NCBI RefSeq assembly: GCF_917563885.1
Contig: NZ_CAKJTG010000031.1
Span: forward strand, 1 to 43,715
Source of the DNA: Pseudoneobacillus rhizosphaerae
GTDB taxonomy: Bacteria; Bacillota; Bacilli; Bacillales; Cytobacillaceae
Direction: 5' to 3'
DNA: 43,715 nucleotides
The position numbers and the translations under genes were made by a program. The stretch's first letter is position 1; each line of letters opens with the position of its first letter. A model generated the notes under the pieces. It was not told where the DNA came from. It saw only the letters and a list, made by a program, of their open reading frames with translations, and ran no database searches. Positions 25,174 through 34,755 of the stretch are shown here, one piece after another.

Positions 25174-26373
25174 CTAGTTTTCCATAACAGTCTTAACCTT
25201 TAAGGAACGCTTTTGCCAAATGATTGTAATGAGTAATGTAACCATTAACAGAACTAATCCTAAAACGAATGGATAGATGATGTTTACATCGTAAAGTAAT
25301 CCAGCAAAGGTGGGACCTGCCACGTTGCCTATACTCATATACGCATTATTCATTCCCATCGCAAATCCTTGCTCATTCCCAGCCAACTTCGAAATTAACG
25401 TATTTAATACTGGTCTTAGAATAGAAGAGGAGAGAAAGATAATTAGTGAAATGCCAAAGAATACGGCATAGCTAGAAGCAAACATTGATAGGAAAAACCC
25501 AACGGCTGCTACGGCAATAAAAATATTCAACACTGTCTTCTCGCCGTAACGATTTACTATTCGGTCAACAACAAATAATTGGACAATAACACTGACGATT
25601 CCAGTACCTGTTACCATAATGGCAATATCCTTTGCGGTCGCATCAAATTGATTGTCAAGGTAAAGTCCAATAACCGCTTCATAAGCGATTAATCCGAAGC
25701 TCATGACTAGAGTAATAATCAATGGAATAAAATATGGCATTTTTACTGATCTAGCAATTTTTTGAACCATTGATTCATCATCTTGGAGGTGAGCTTGCTG
25801 ACCTTGTTGTAAAGTAACGTCGCTCTCTTTTAATAGAATAACCGAAAACAGTACTGAAACAAGCGAGACAATTGCCGAGATTAAGAATGGAAACTTTAAA
25901 CCATATTCCGCTAAAAAACCACCAATTCCAGGTCCAACCACAATCCCAAGGGACATAGCTGCAGATACATAGCTATTTCCTTTAGCGCGTTGTTCCATTG
26001 TTGTAATATCAGCAACATAGGCGAAAATCGCAGGAACAAGCATCGCACATCCTATTCCACCAACAACACGTGATGCATAAAGCAGCCAGATAGAATCCAC
26101 TGCATAAAAAATAAACATGGATAAGGTAAGCCCTGCTAGTCCATAGATAATCATTTTTCTACGACCATACTGATCCGTCCATTTACCAGCTATTGGTGAA
26201 AAGAGGAATTGAGCCCCTGCAAACATCGCAATAAACAATCCTGCCGCAGTTCCGCCTTGACCAATGGATTCTAAATAGGCAGGTAATATCGGAATAATGA
26301 TCCCGAAGCTTCCAATAGCAATAAACATATTTATCATTAAGATAATAATTTTCTTCTTTTGATCAGCTGACAT
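25174..26373 (-). CDS. NorA/Bmr-like MFS multidrug exporter
   Basis: A 399-residue, twelve-segment transporter of the DHA1 drug:H+ antiporter group. Motif A is SPIAGKWTDQYGRRKMII. RVVGGIGCAMLVPAIFAYVADIT is the motif B region with the conserved Arg, and VVGPGIGGFLAEY is the antiporter motif C. Overall order and N-terminus resemble NorA, Bmr and related quinolone exporters, but substrate range cannot be predicted. Start at 26373 with GAGGG nine bases upstream. It is adjacent to, but separated by a terminator from, the other MFS gene. A GyrI-like gene, a family often binding drug-like ligands, is divergent from it. Confidence 0.85.
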   Translation of the reverse strand: MSADQKKKIIILMINMFIAIGSFGIIIPILPAYLESIGQGGTAAGLFIAMFAGAQFLFSPIAGKWTDQYGRRKMIIYGLAGLTLSMFIFYAVDSIWLLYASRVVGGIGCAMLVPAIFAYVADITTMEQRAKGNSYVSAAMSLGIVVGPGIGGFLAEYGLKFPFLISAIVSLVSVLFSVILLKESDVTLQQGQQAHLQDDESMVQKIARSVKMPYFIPLIITLVMSFGLIAYEAVIGLYLDNQFDATAKDIAIMVTGTGIVSVIVQLFVVDRIVNRYGEKTVLNIFIAVAAVGFFLSMFASSYAVFFGISLIIFLSSSILRPVLNTLISKLAGNEQGFAMGMNNAYMSIGNVAGPTFAGLLYDVNIIYPFVLGLVLLMVTLLITIIWQKRSLKVKTVMEN

Positions 26374-26537
26374 GATTAGATACCCTCATTTCCTAAATCG
26401 TATAACCTCTCACGTCGTTAGTGTGCCTGGTTAACATTATTAACACGATAACAAGGGTAATATGGGACATGACTGTTTGTCAATTAGTTTATGTTAAGAT
26501 GGAATTAATACATACATTAATAATGGAGCTGAAGTAA

Positions 26538-27161
26538 ATGAAATATGAGTGGCGTAAAAAGGATAAAGAACTTTACCTTCCTAAAAATAAACCATCCTTA
26601 ATAGAAGTTCCGCCGATGAAATATTTCACCTTAAAGGGAAAAGGGAACCCCAATAGTGAAGCATTTAAAGAAAGAGTTGAGGCATTATACGCACTATCCT
26701 ATGCTATTCGGATGATGCCAAGGAAAGGGGTAATTCCAGAAGGTTACTTTGAATATACCGTTTTTCCATTAGAGGGGATATGGGATTTAGATGAAGAAGG
26801 AAGGAAATTGGAAGTGCTGGACAAAGACAGGTTAGTATATAAACTGATGATTCGACAACCTGATTTCGTTACCGAGGAGCTTTTTTTAAAAGCAAAAAGC
26901 TTGGTAGGTAGGAAAGTACCAGAAAAATGTCTTAATGAAGTTCTTTTTGAGGAAATAGAGGAAGGGCTATGCGTCCAATGTATGCACATAGGAAGCTATG
27001 ATTCGGAGAATGAAACGTTCTCGAAAATGGAAGCGTTTTGTGGTGCAAACGATATCGTTCGTAAAGATAAAAGACATCGTGAAATTTACATAACTGACCC
27101 AAGGAAGACGGAAAGTGAAAGGTTAAAAACGGTCTTACGATTTAAAGCAGCAAAATGTTAA
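26538..27161 (+). CDS. GyrI-like small-molecule-binding protein
   Basis: A 207-residue protein of the stand-alone GyrI-like/SOUL-fold type, without a DNA-binding domain. The start MKYEWRKKDKELYLPKNKPSLIEVPPMKYFTLKGKGNPN is characteristic (span 1-39). ALYALSYAIRMM, FEYTVFPLEGIWDL and a C-terminal EIYITDPRKTESERLKTVLRFK also match. Proteins of this type are known as xenobiotic-binding and some as cyclopropanoid hydrolases; activity here is not proven. GGAG lies before the ATG. It diverges from the drug exporter with 160 bases between, containing TTAAC-type inverted repeats. A shared response to toxic compounds is plausible. Confidence 0.85.
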   Translation: MKYEWRKKDKELYLPKNKPSLIEVPPMKYFTLKGKGNPNSEAFKERVEALYALSYAIRMMPRKGVIPEGYFEYTVFPLEGIWDLDEEGRKLEVLDKDRLVYKLMIRQPDFVTEELFLKAKSLVGRKVPEKCLNEVLFEEIEEGLCVQCMHIGSYDSENETFSKMEAFCGANDIVRKDKRHREIYITDPRKTESERLKTVLRFKAAKC

Positions 27162-27195
27162 ATAACTATAGAAATAAATTAAACGGGGTGTATTG

Positions 27196-27426
27196 ATGTA
27201 TTTAACCGTAAAAGAAGCAGCGGAATATTTATCAATAGGTGAAACAGCAGTTGAGAAACTCATTCAACAAAAGCGTATCCGGACGATATTTGATGGAGAG
27301 CAATATTTAATCTATAAAGAACAATTCAATACCCACTTAAAGCAAATCGAAAAGTACAAGCTACTTGTTGAGGAGGTTTTAAGTGAGCCGATACCTGAGG
27401 ATATTGATGTAAAGGACGAGGATTAA
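27196..27426 (+). CDS. Small excisionase-type HTH protein
   Basis: A 76-residue protein whose first half is a MerR-like/excisionase winged helix: YLTVKEAAEYLSIGETAVEKLIQQKRIRTIFDGEQYLI. The second half is an acidic helix ending DVKDED. No integrase or prophage genes are nearby, so an excisionase role is unlikely; many such proteins are small regulators of unknown target. The start is ATG 27196 with GGGG upstream; a TTG directly before it is also in frame. Thirty-four bases after the GyrI-like gene, possibly one operon. Confidence 0.75.
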   Translation: MYLTVKEAAEYLSIGETAVEKLIQQKRIRTIFDGEQYLIYKEQFNTHLKQIEKYKLLVEEVLSEPIPEDIDVKDED

Positions 27427-27530
27427 AGCGTTGGAGGAATGAATATCTCCCTAATTTGTTTTAATTGGAATAAATATCCTCCCTTTTGGGAGAATAATTA
27501 TTATCTAAACAGAATTAGGAGGGGATTTTG

Positions 27531-28016
27531 TTGTCTCCACGGTTTCTATCAGGTTTCCTTTTTGTAGTTTCCTGGCTAAGTGCCTTTATTGTAGGTGGGA
27601 AAAATATGAAGAGGTTCGCACCTGTGGCGATATTCTCTATACTTTTAGTTACAATTATCCAGACGATAGCCTACCATCTAGATTGGTGGAGATTCAAAAA
27701 GCCTTTTCTACCTTGGTTAAAGTCCCTCGAAGTTGCCTTTAATTTTGGTCCATTTTTAATTGGGACAATTGGCATCTTTTCATTAACCTATAGATTTGGT
27801 TTTCGTGTTTATTTACTAGTGACCGTTGTATTGGATAGCTTAATTTCCTATGTGTTAATCCCTTTCCTTGAAAAAATTGGCCTTATCCATTTAACGAAGC
27901 TTAGTCGATCGGGATTAAATGTTGTCATGATAGCCATTGCAATCATCATCTATCCTTTTCAAAAATGGCAGGATGGAAATATTAAAAAGAAGAGAAAGTT
28001 ATTAAAATGGTTATAG
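27531..28016 (+). CDS. CBO0543-like integral membrane protein
   Basis: A protein of about 161 residues with four to five hydrophobic segments, starting at one of two adjacent TTG codons (27528 or 27531). 27531 has the better spacing to AGGAGGGG at 27517-27524. The layout AYHLDWWRFKKPFLPWL near residue 50 and the basic C-terminus (KWQDGNIKKKRK) resemble the CBO0543 family of Bacillus membrane proteins. That match is from memory and the function is unknown. It stands alone between terminators. Confidence 0.6.
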   Translation: MSPRFLSGFLFVVSWLSAFIVGGKNMKRFAPVAIFSILLVTIIQTIAYHLDWWRFKKPFLPWLKSLEVAFNFGPFLIGTIGIFSLTYRFGFRVYLLVTVVLDSLISYVLIPFLEKIGLIHLTKLSRSGLNVVMIAIAIIIYPFQKWQDGNIKKKRKLLKWL

Positions 28017-28023
28017 GTACATA

Positions 28024-28064
28024 AAAAAATCCATGGAATCCCTATAGGGCTCCATGGATTTTTT
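28024..28064 (+). terminator. Rho-independent terminator
   Basis: Perfect arms AAAAAATCCATGGA (28024-28037) and TCCATGGATTTTTT (28051-28064), with an inner CCCTATAGGG that can also pair. Eight bases after the membrane protein stop. Confidence 0.9.
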
Positions 28065-28197
28065 GTTATTAAAGTAAGCCTTCATCTGAGCTAATTATTG
28101 CTGAAAATTTAAAATAATAAATTTATTAGTTCAATTCTACTTCAATATCAATTAATATAATAGTTAGAGTCACTAAATAACTGGGAGGTATAAGAGA

Positions 28198-29448
28198 ATG
28201 AATGAAACGGTAAAAGCAAATGGAGTACAAGAAGCTTATGAAACACTTATTAACAATATGAGTGTAAAAGAAGCATTAGAGTTTCTTAAGCAAGATAACG
28301 AAAATACAGTAGCGGAGCAAATTGAATTTACAGCTATCCCTGCACCTACCTTTGATGAACAGGTACGTGGGCAATTTTTTCAAAAAAGGTTTAATGAACT
28401 AGGCTTACAAAATGTCAGTGTTGATAAGCATGGGAATATTTTCGGTTACCGCCCTGGAAGTGGGAAGGGCCCAAAACTGATCGTTTCTGCTCATCTAGAT
28501 ACGGTTTTTCCTCATGGAACAGATGTAGAAGCAAAGGTTATTGATGGTAAAATCTATGCACCTGGAATAGCCGATGATGGTAGAGGACTTGCTGCATTGT
28601 TGACTATGATTCGTGCAGTTAAACACACAAACTTTCAAACTGTTGGAGATATTGTATTTGTTGCAACCGTTGGTGAGGAAGGATTAGGAGATTTGCGTGG
28701 GGTTAAGGGATTGTTCGCAGACAATGTAGACATTGATGGTTTTATCTCTATTGAACCAGGAACTCCTAATGAAATTACATACTTAGCAACAGGAAGCCGT
28801 CGTTACCGAATCACTTATACTGGCCCTGGTGGACATAGTTTTGGAAACTTTGGGATTCCGAGTGCGATTCATGCTTTAGGTAGAGCGATAGCGATGATTT
28901 CAGAAATACAAGTTTCAGAGAATCCAAAGACAACCTTTAATGTTGGGACGATTAATGGTGGAACTTCTGTTAATACAATCGCAGCAAGTGCTAGTATGGT
29001 CCTTGATATGCGTTCAACCTCCCAGGAAGAACTGAAAAAGTTAGAAGAGCAGGTTATAACTCTGCTGCATCAAGCAGCAACCGATGAAAATCTTCGTTGG
29101 AATAAAGAAGATTCAATAAAAGTACAGCTTGAACTTGTTGGTGATCGCCCTGCAGGTAGTCAGTCTGCAGAAGCTATCATCGTCCAGTCTGCGATGGCGG
29201 CTGCAAGTGTCTTAGGGTTTGAACCAGAATTAAATAATCCAAGTAGTACAGACTCAAATGTACCTATTGGTTTGGGCATACCTGCCGTTACATTAGGTGG
29301 AGGTGGGAACTATGGCGGTTGCCATACGCTACAAGAATTTTTCGATCCAAAAGATGCTCACTACGGGGTGCAGAAAATCCTCTTGACCATACTTGGGCTT
29401 GTGGGGCTATATAATGTGACGGAGCCGTTATTAGAAAAGAAAAGATAG
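28198..29448 (+). CDS. M20-family zinc peptidase
   Basis: A 416-residue cytoplasmic di-zinc amidohydrolase of the PepT/M20 group. Metal and catalytic motifs: SAHLDTV (H99, D101), GIADDGRG (D126/D127), VGEEGLGD (E160/E161), SIEPG and the late GCHTLQEFF. The GPGGHSFGNFG dimerisation-domain motif is typical. Such enzymes cleave peptides or acylated amino acids; the substrate is not certain. GGGAGG before the ATG. It is followed by a terminator and then an S9 peptidase, so the pair may jointly digest peptides although separately transcribed. Confidence 0.88.
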   Translation: MNETVKANGVQEAYETLINNMSVKEALEFLKQDNENTVAEQIEFTAIPAPTFDEQVRGQFFQKRFNELGLQNVSVDKHGNIFGYRPGSGKGPKLIVSAHLDTVFPHGTDVEAKVIDGKIYAPGIADDGRGLAALLTMIRAVKHTNFQTVGDIVFVATVGEEGLGDLRGVKGLFADNVDIDGFISIEPGTPNEITYLATGSRRYRITYTGPGGHSFGNFGIPSAIHALGRAIAMISEIQVSENPKTTFNVGTINGGTSVNTIAASASMVLDMRSTSQEELKKLEEQVITLLHQAATDENLRWNKEDSIKVQLELVGDRPAGSQSAEAIIVQSAMAAASVLGFEPELNNPSSTDSNVPIGLGIPAVTLGGGGNYGGCHTLQEFFDPKDAHYGVQKILLTILGLVGLYNVTEPLLEKKR

Positions 29449-29456
29449 TTTCATAG

Positions 29457-29491
29457 AGCTGCCAATTTTCGTAGTTGGTGGCTTTTTTTTT
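29457..29491 (+). terminator. Rho-independent terminator
   Basis: Arms AGCTGCCAA (29457-29465) and TTGGTGGCT (29475-29483), with two G-U pairs, followed by T8. Confidence 0.85.
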
Positions 29492-29572
29492 GATAATTCA
29501 AACAAAAAGAAGGATATTCCTTTCGTATGCCGAAATATTAGATGAAAACGAATTCTGAAAGGTTGTGTTGAG

Positions 29573-31363
29573 ATGGAAGCGGTCGGAATTGAACCGTATT
29601 TACATGTTAGAAAAGCTAGTAACCCGATTTATGATCCAACTGGAAAAAAGCTTACCTTTATTACTGATTACACAGGTTTACCTCAAGTGTGGGAACTGCA
29701 AAATGAAACTGGATGGCCTTCACAAGCATCGTTTACAGAAGAAAGAATTATTTTTATCAAATACATCAGTGGAACCAATCAGCGTATTTTCGGAATGGAT
29801 GAAGGGGTTAACGAGAAACAACAGCTCTTTTTACTAAAAGAAAATGGTGACATAGTTCCATTAACCAATTCACCAGAGCATATCCATCATTATGGCGGAA
29901 ATTCACCAGATGGAAAGTGGATTGCTTGGTCTAGTAATCGACGCCATGCAACATACTTTGATATTTATATTCAAAACATAGAAACGCTTGAAATTCGCCA
30001 AGTATTTGTAGACGATGGTAGCTATTATCCAGTGAAATGGTCTCCAAATGGGGAATCATTATTAATTAAAAAAGCCAACACCAATCTTGATAACGATTTA
30101 GGGATGCTTCAGGTAAATACCGGGGAAGTTATGTGGTTAACCACTCACGAGGGGGAAGCCAGCTTCGATAACCCACAATTTAGTGGTGACGGCAAGCAAC
30201 TATATTTTTTAACAAATAAAGACCGTGAATTTACAGGACTAGCCTCGATGGTACTTGCTACTAAAGAATTTTCTTGGTTAGATGAATCGAACTGGGACCT
30301 AGAAGAATTAACGATGAGCCCTGATAAAAAACGTTTAGCCTACACGATCAATGAGGGTGGAGGTTCAAAAGGCGTGATTTATCATCTTGAAGATAATACT
30401 AAACAATCTTGGGATACGCCAATGGGTGTCATCACAGAGCTGACATTTTCACCAGATCACTCAAAGCTTGCCTATGTGTTTAATGGACCAACAAATCCTT
30501 CAGATATTTGGGAGGTAAATCTGGAATCTAATCAGACAAGAAGATTAACTTATGTATCAGAGTCTCCAGTTGTGCAAGCTCAGTTGATTGAACCAGAATT
30601 AATCAAGTTTAATTCATTCGACGGCCTTGAAGTTCCAGCCTTCTTATATAAGCCTAAAAATGCAGAAGGAAAGCTTCCTGTAGTTGTCTTTGTTCATGGC
30701 GGTCCTGAGAGTCAAATCCGTGCTGTTTATAATCCGTTTCTTCAATACTTCCTTAACCACGGCTACGCGGTGTGCACTCCAAATGTAAGGGGTAGTACTG
30801 GATATGGAAAGACGTATTCCCATTTAGATGATGTCCGAAAGCGAATGGATTCGATTAAAGATTTAACAAGCTTAGTAGAATGGTTGAAGGCAGAAGGTAA
30901 TGCAGATCCGAATAAAATAGCGATTATGGGTCGAAGCTATGGTGGCTTTGCAGTGCTAGCAGCCATTACCCATTATCCTACTATATGGTCGGCCGCGATT
31001 GATATTGTTGGTATTTCTAGCTTCAGAACTTTCTTAGAAAAAACAAGCCCGTGGCGTCGTAAAGTAAGAGAAGCTGAATATGGAAGCATAGAGAATGATG
31101 GAGAGTTTTTCGATGAAATTGATCCCATCCATCATGTGGATAAAATAACTTGCCCATTAATGGTTTTACATGGTGCAAACGATCCGCGGGTACCAATTGA
31201 AGAAACCGAGCAAATTGTAGATGAATTAAAGGCTAGAAACCACCCTGTTACGTATATTCGATTTGAAGATGAAGGTCATTTTTTCGTCAAATTAAAGAAC
31301 AATATCACGGCTTACACTGGTGTTGCGGAGTTTTTGGATCAATATATTGGGAAAAAACATTAG
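29573..31363 (+). CDS. S9-family serine peptidase (prolyl oligopeptidase type)
   Basis: A 596-residue protein with an N-terminal beta-propeller of TolB-like repeats (YDPTGKKLTFITD, NSPDGKWIAWSS, WSPNGESLLIKK, FSPDHSKLAYVF) and a C-terminal alpha/beta hydrolase domain from about residue 340. The oxyanion strand VVFVHGGPESQ, nucleophile S455 in MGRSYGGFAV, D537 in HGANDPRVP and H569 in DEGHFF form the triad. No signal peptide, so cytoplasmic. Acylaminoacyl- or oligopeptidase activity is expected. ATG at 29573 with AAAGG upstream. Confidence 0.92.
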   Translation: MEAVGIEPYLHVRKASNPIYDPTGKKLTFITDYTGLPQVWELQNETGWPSQASFTEERIIFIKYISGTNQRIFGMDEGVNEKQQLFLLKENGDIVPLTNSPEHIHHYGGNSPDGKWIAWSSNRRHATYFDIYIQNIETLEIRQVFVDDGSYYPVKWSPNGESLLIKKANTNLDNDLGMLQVNTGEVMWLTTHEGEASFDNPQFSGDGKQLYFLTNKDREFTGLASMVLATKEFSWLDESNWDLEELTMSPDKKRLAYTINEGGGSKGVIYHLEDNTKQSWDTPMGVITELTFSPDHSKLAYVFNGPTNPSDIWEVNLESNQTRRLTYVSESPVVQAQLIEPELIKFNSFDGLEVPAFLYKPKNAEGKLPVVVFVHGGPESQIRAVYNPFLQYFLNHGYAVCTPNVRGSTGYGKTYSHLDDVRKRMDSIKDLTSLVEWLKAEGNADPNKIAIMGRSYGGFAVLAAITHYPTIWSAAIDIVGISSFRTFLEKTSPWRRKVREAEYGSIENDGEFFDEIDPIHHVDKITCPLMVLHGANDPRVPIEETEQIVDELKARNHPVTYIRFEDEGHFFVKLKNNITAYTGVAEFLDQYIGKKH

Positions 31364-31377
31364 TTTAAGAATAATCA

Positions 31378-31413
31378 ATAACCTCAGGGTGAAAATCCTG
31401 GGGTTATTTTTTG
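31378..31413 (+). terminator. Rho-independent terminator
   Basis: Arms ATAACCTCAGG (31378-31388) and CCTGGGGTTAT (31397-31407) with one G-T pair, followed by TTTTTT. Confidence 0.85.
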
Positions 31414-31438
31414 TGCTCCAATTGTTGGGAATTATAAT
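31411..31438 (+). promoter_or_regulatory. Possible promoter of the molybdoenzyme operon
   Basis: TTGTGC (31411-31416) and consensus TATAAT (31433-31438) with a 16-base spacer, about 50 bases before the first gene. No clear Fnr-type palindrome was seen. Confidence 0.45.
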
Positions 31439-31488
31439 CTAATTTATTGACATACTAAAAGTTGACTATTATTAAGGAGTTGCTAACC

Positions 31489-32592
31489 ATGAACTTTTAT
31501 CCGTATGAAGAGGATTCTTTCCTATTTTCGAAAAAGTCAGCTAGAAATGTCTTTATTGTTTTAGTGCTTTTGTTTTTTTCCATATATATAGGGTCAGAGC
31601 GATTTGGATATTTTGATATGGCTTTATATGGGTATTTATGGGCAACCGTTTTATGTTTTGTATTACTAACGATACGGATTACATCATGGACACTAAGACC
31701 TCCGACAAGGAGATTGTGGAAACAAGGGATTAAAATGATGTTAAGTCCAAAAGGGTTTGTGTTTGCTTTAAAAACTCTTTATGCCAGTATCGGAGAGCAA
31801 AAGTTTATTAGAAATCGTTCGTTTTATCGTTGGTTTCAGCATATGTTCATTTCTTGGGGAGTTTTGTTTTCATTTGGTATTACTTTTGCCCTTGTGCTTA
31901 ATTGGCTTCACTTTGAATTGGTTGACTCTAAGACATATGCAGCAGTAGCGTTTGGAATCCCGTTATTTCGAATGGGTGTAGATTCCATACTAGCTATTGC
32001 GATTTACCATGGATTAAATTGGACGGGAATTGCGGTTATTATTGGCTGCTCCATGGCCTTGTATCGAAGAGTGACGGATGAAAAAAAGATTGTTGAGCAA
32101 TCGAAGGAGTATGATTTCTTTCCACTTTTATTATTAATTGCCATTAGTATTACAGGCTCGTTACTAACTGTTTCTGCTCTATGGATGGAGGGTGCCTTTT
32201 ACTTTGGAATTGGACTAGCGCACCAAGTAACGGTGATTGTTTTCCTTTTATATTTTCCATTCAGTAAGTTTTGGCATTTACCACTTCGATTTTTGGCGGT
32301 AGTTGTTCCAATGTATCATGCATTACAGGCTCAAAAGCCGTGTGCAAGATGCGGTAGAGAGTATGCAACGGGAACGCAAATTAAAGATGTTCAACTAGCC
32401 CTTCAAAAAAGACATCTTTCCGTTCCGATTGACAAGACGGGTCTCCACTTTTCAGATATGTGTTCGGAGTGTCGAAGAGTGAGTCATCGTCTTGGAGGGT
32501 ACGGGGCAAAAATTCATTTAGGTCAAGCGGGACTTGTGTTAGAGACGAATGGGAAAAATGGTCTTCAATTGGAGAAAGGGGAAAAAGGTTAG
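31489..32592 (+). CDS. NarI/HdrE-like membrane cytochrome b subunit with Cys tail
   Basis: A 367-residue protein with about six membrane segments. Histidines in RWFQHMFISWG, AIYHGLNWTG, GLAHQVTVI and FPFSKFWHLP match the haem b ligand layout of nitrate reductase gamma/HdrE subunits, the last motif closely. It would pass electrons between quinol and the soluble subunits. The cytoplasmic C-terminal tail adds C285-x2-C288 (CARCGREYATGT) and C325-x2-C328 (CSECRR), a zinc-ribbon-like or redox addition that NarI lacks. Such genes are sometimes misnamed MFS transporters. Start at 31489 by AAGGAG nine bases upstream. The stop directly abuts the molybdoenzyme start. Confidence 0.7.
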   Translation: MNFYPYEEDSFLFSKKSARNVFIVLVLLFFSIYIGSERFGYFDMALYGYLWATVLCFVLLTIRITSWTLRPPTRRLWKQGIKMMLSPKGFVFALKTLYASIGEQKFIRNRSFYRWFQHMFISWGVLFSFGITFALVLNWLHFELVDSKTYAAVAFGIPLFRMGVDSILAIAIYHGLNWTGIAVIIGCSMALYRRVTDEKKIVEQSKEYDFFPLLLLIAISITGSLLTVSALWMEGAFYFGIGLAHQVTVIVFLLYFPFSKFWHLPLRFLAVVVPMYHALQAQKPCARCGREYATGTQIKDVQLALQKRHLSVPIDKTGLHFSDMCSECRRVSHRLGGYGAKIHLGQAGLVLETNGKNGLQLEKGEKG

Positions 32593-34755
32593 ATGGGTCA
32601 TATTCAAAATAAGGACTACTCTCAAAGAGATTTCGATCCCATTGTACGGGATGGCGAAGAGCTTATCTCAACTCATTGTTGCTTCTGCGGAATGCAATGT
32701 GGGATGAATATTCGCGTGAAAATAGCTGATCAAACAGTAGTTGGAGTCGAGCCTCGATATGACTTCCCGATGAATGGCGGAAGACTTTGTCCGAAGGGTG
32801 TAGCCGCTTATCGTCAAGCGGAGCTAGGAGATCGACTAAAAACTCCACTTATTCGGAAAAATGGAAAGCTTGAACCAGCAACATGGGATGAAGCGATGGA
32901 TTTAATTGTTTCAAAGATACAGGACATTCAAGGTAAGTACGGAAAAGATGCCTTTGGAATATATAGTGGTTCCTCGATGACCAATGAAAAGTGTTACTTA
33001 ATGGGAAAATTCGCTCGAATTGGTCTCGGAACGAAGAATATTGATTATAACGGACGCTATTGTATGTCGTCAGCGTCAGTTGGGTTTAACCAAAGTATAG
33101 GAATTGATAGAGGATCTACTAATCCTTGGTCAGACATAAAGTTTGCGGATGTGCTATTAATTGCTGGCTCCAATACAGCTGAATGTCATCCACTTTCTAT
33201 GCCGTATATATGGGGTGCTCGCGACAGAGGGGCTAAATTAATTGTTGTCGATCCTAGACAAACGAAAACAGCGTTAGTGGCGGATGTCCATCTGGATATT
33301 CGACCAGGTACAGATGTGGCCATCGCAAACGGTCTTCTCCATGTCATGATTGAAGAGAACTTAGTTGATCAAGAATTTATTGATAATCATACGACAGGAT
33401 ACGAAGAATTAAAGGAATTAGTGAAAAAATATACTCCTTCACATGTTTCAGAGATTACAGGCGTATCGGTAGATAAAATTGTGACAGCGGCGAGAATTTT
33501 CGGACAAGCGAAAAATGGGATGACGATGTTTGCTCGTGGTGTAGAACAGCACGCAACTGGTACGGATTCAGTATCTAACTATGTCAATCTTTGTTTAGTA
33601 ACTGGAAAAATGGGACGAAAGGGCTCAGGAGTAGCCACATTTACTGGCCAGGGAAATGGACAAGGTGGAAGAGAGCATGGTCAAAAAACAGACCAGTTGC
33701 CAGGCTTCCGAAAGATAACCGACCCTAAGGCAAGAGAATACATTGCCGGTGTTTGGGGAGTGGAGGAGTCAGAAATTCCTGGACCAGGACTATCTGCCTT
33801 TGAAATGCTTCAAGCTCTTGGGAAAGAAATTAAAGGACTTTTATTAGTATGCAGCAATCCAATCGTCTCTTCTCCAACGGTTAAGGATGTTGGTGGATAT
33901 TTGAAAGACCTAGACTTTTTCGTATGTATGGATATGTTTTTATCAGAATCAGCAGAATTAGCTGATGTTGTCTTACCATCAACGGTATGGGTTGAAGATA
34001 ATGGGACCATGACAAATGTAGAGGGGCGAGTTCTAAGAGTGAAAGGAGTCGACCGTACTCCTGGTGAAACGAAACGCGATTGGAAAATCATTTGTGAGCT
34101 GGCCGAACGCCTTGGCAGAGGTAAGTATTTTCAATTTAATTCCCCAGAGGATATTTTTAACGAGCTTCGTGTCGCAAGTAAAGGCGGAATTGCTGACTAT
34201 TATGGAATTACCTATGAAAAGCTCGAAAAAATGCAGGGAGTATTTTGGCCCTGTCCGACAGAGGAGTCGGAAGGGATGCCAAGACTGTTTGAGGATTTGA
34301 GATTTAATTTCCCAGATGGAAAGGCAAGAATTTTAGCATTTGAACATAAGGGACCGAATGAAAAAACAAGTAAAGAGTATCCAGTCATTCTGTCCACTGG
34401 ACGAGTCGTGTTTCACTATTTAAGTGGTAATCAAACACGTCGTATCGAGACATTACGTAATTTTTGTCCTGATCCATATGTTGAAATACATCCTAGCTTA
34501 GCTAAGAAATATAACATCTCTAATGGAGAAACAGTGAAAGTATCAAGTCCAAGAGGCAGTATAGAGCTTGTAGCGAAAATAACGAAAATAACGCGAGAAG
34601 ACATGGTCTTCGTTCCTTATCATTGGGGTAAAGAATTAGCAATTAATCATTTGACAAACCCAGCATTAGAACCAAAGTCGAAAATACCAGAATTTAAGGT
34701 ATGTGCGGTCAAATTAGAAAAAACGTCAGCAGTTGTAGGTGAAAACCATGGCTAA
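32593..34755 (+). CDS. Nap/Nas-like molybdopterin oxidoreductase catalytic subunit
   Basis: A 720-residue enzyme of the DMSO reductase superfamily. An N-terminal [4Fe-4S] site uses C29, C32, C36 and C66 (THCCFCGMQCGM and GRLCPKG). The molybdenum ligand is probably C157 in GRYCMSSASVGF, the R-x-C-M-x-S-A pattern of periplasmic and assimilatory nitrate reductases; formate dehydrogenases have C/U-H instead. LLIAGSNTAECHP, VDPRQTKTA, FTGQGNGQGGREHG and the C-terminal VILSTGRVVFHYLSG bind the two guanine dinucleotides. No twin-arginine signal, so cytoplasmic. Nitrate is the best guess for substrate, but other oxyanions or reverse formate-like use are possible. ATG immediately follows the previous stop. 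Confidence 0.85.
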   Translation: MGHIQNKDYSQRDFDPIVRDGEELISTHCCFCGMQCGMNIRVKIADQTVVGVEPRYDFPMNGGRLCPKGVAAYRQAELGDRLKTPLIRKNGKLEPATWDEAMDLIVSKIQDIQGKYGKDAFGIYSGSSMTNEKCYLMGKFARIGLGTKNIDYNGRYCMSSASVGFNQSIGIDRGSTNPWSDIKFADVLLIAGSNTAECHPLSMPYIWGARDRGAKLIVVDPRQTKTALVADVHLDIRPGTDVAIANGLLHVMIEENLVDQEFIDNHTTGYEELKELVKKYTPSHVSEITGVSVDKIVTAARIFGQAKNGMTMFARGVEQHATGTDSVSNYVNLCLVTGKMGRKGSGVATFTGQGNGQGGREHGQKTDQLPGFRKITDPKAREYIAGVWGVEESEIPGPGLSAFEMLQALGKEIKGLLLVCSNPIVSSPTVKDVGGYLKDLDFFVCMDMFLSESAELADVVLPSTVWVEDNGTMTNVEGRVLRVKGVDRTPGETKRDWKIICELAERLGRGKYFQFNSPEDIFNELRVASKGGIADYYGITYEKLEKMQGVFWPCPTEESEGMPRLFEDLRFNFPDGKARILAFEHKGPNEKTSKEYPVILSTGRVVFHYLSGNQTRRIETLRNFCPDPYVEIHPSLAKKYNISNGETVKVSSPRGSIELVAKITKITREDMVFVPYHWGKELAINHLTNPALEPKSKIPEFKVCAVKLEKTSAVVGENHG

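Noticed and set aside
27193-27426. Prophage excision module suggested by the excisionase-like HTH protein
   Set aside because: No integrase, attachment-site repeat or phage genes are nearby.
31447-31475. TTGACA with TATTAA as the molybdoenzyme operon promoter
   Set aside because: Transcription would begin after the ribosome site of the first gene; the upstream TTGTGC/TATAAT pair fits better.
32593-34755. Formate dehydrogenase with selenocysteine
   Set aside because: The metal-ligand position is a TGT cysteine in an R-x-C-M-x-S motif of the nitrate reductase type, and no in-frame TGA occurs.
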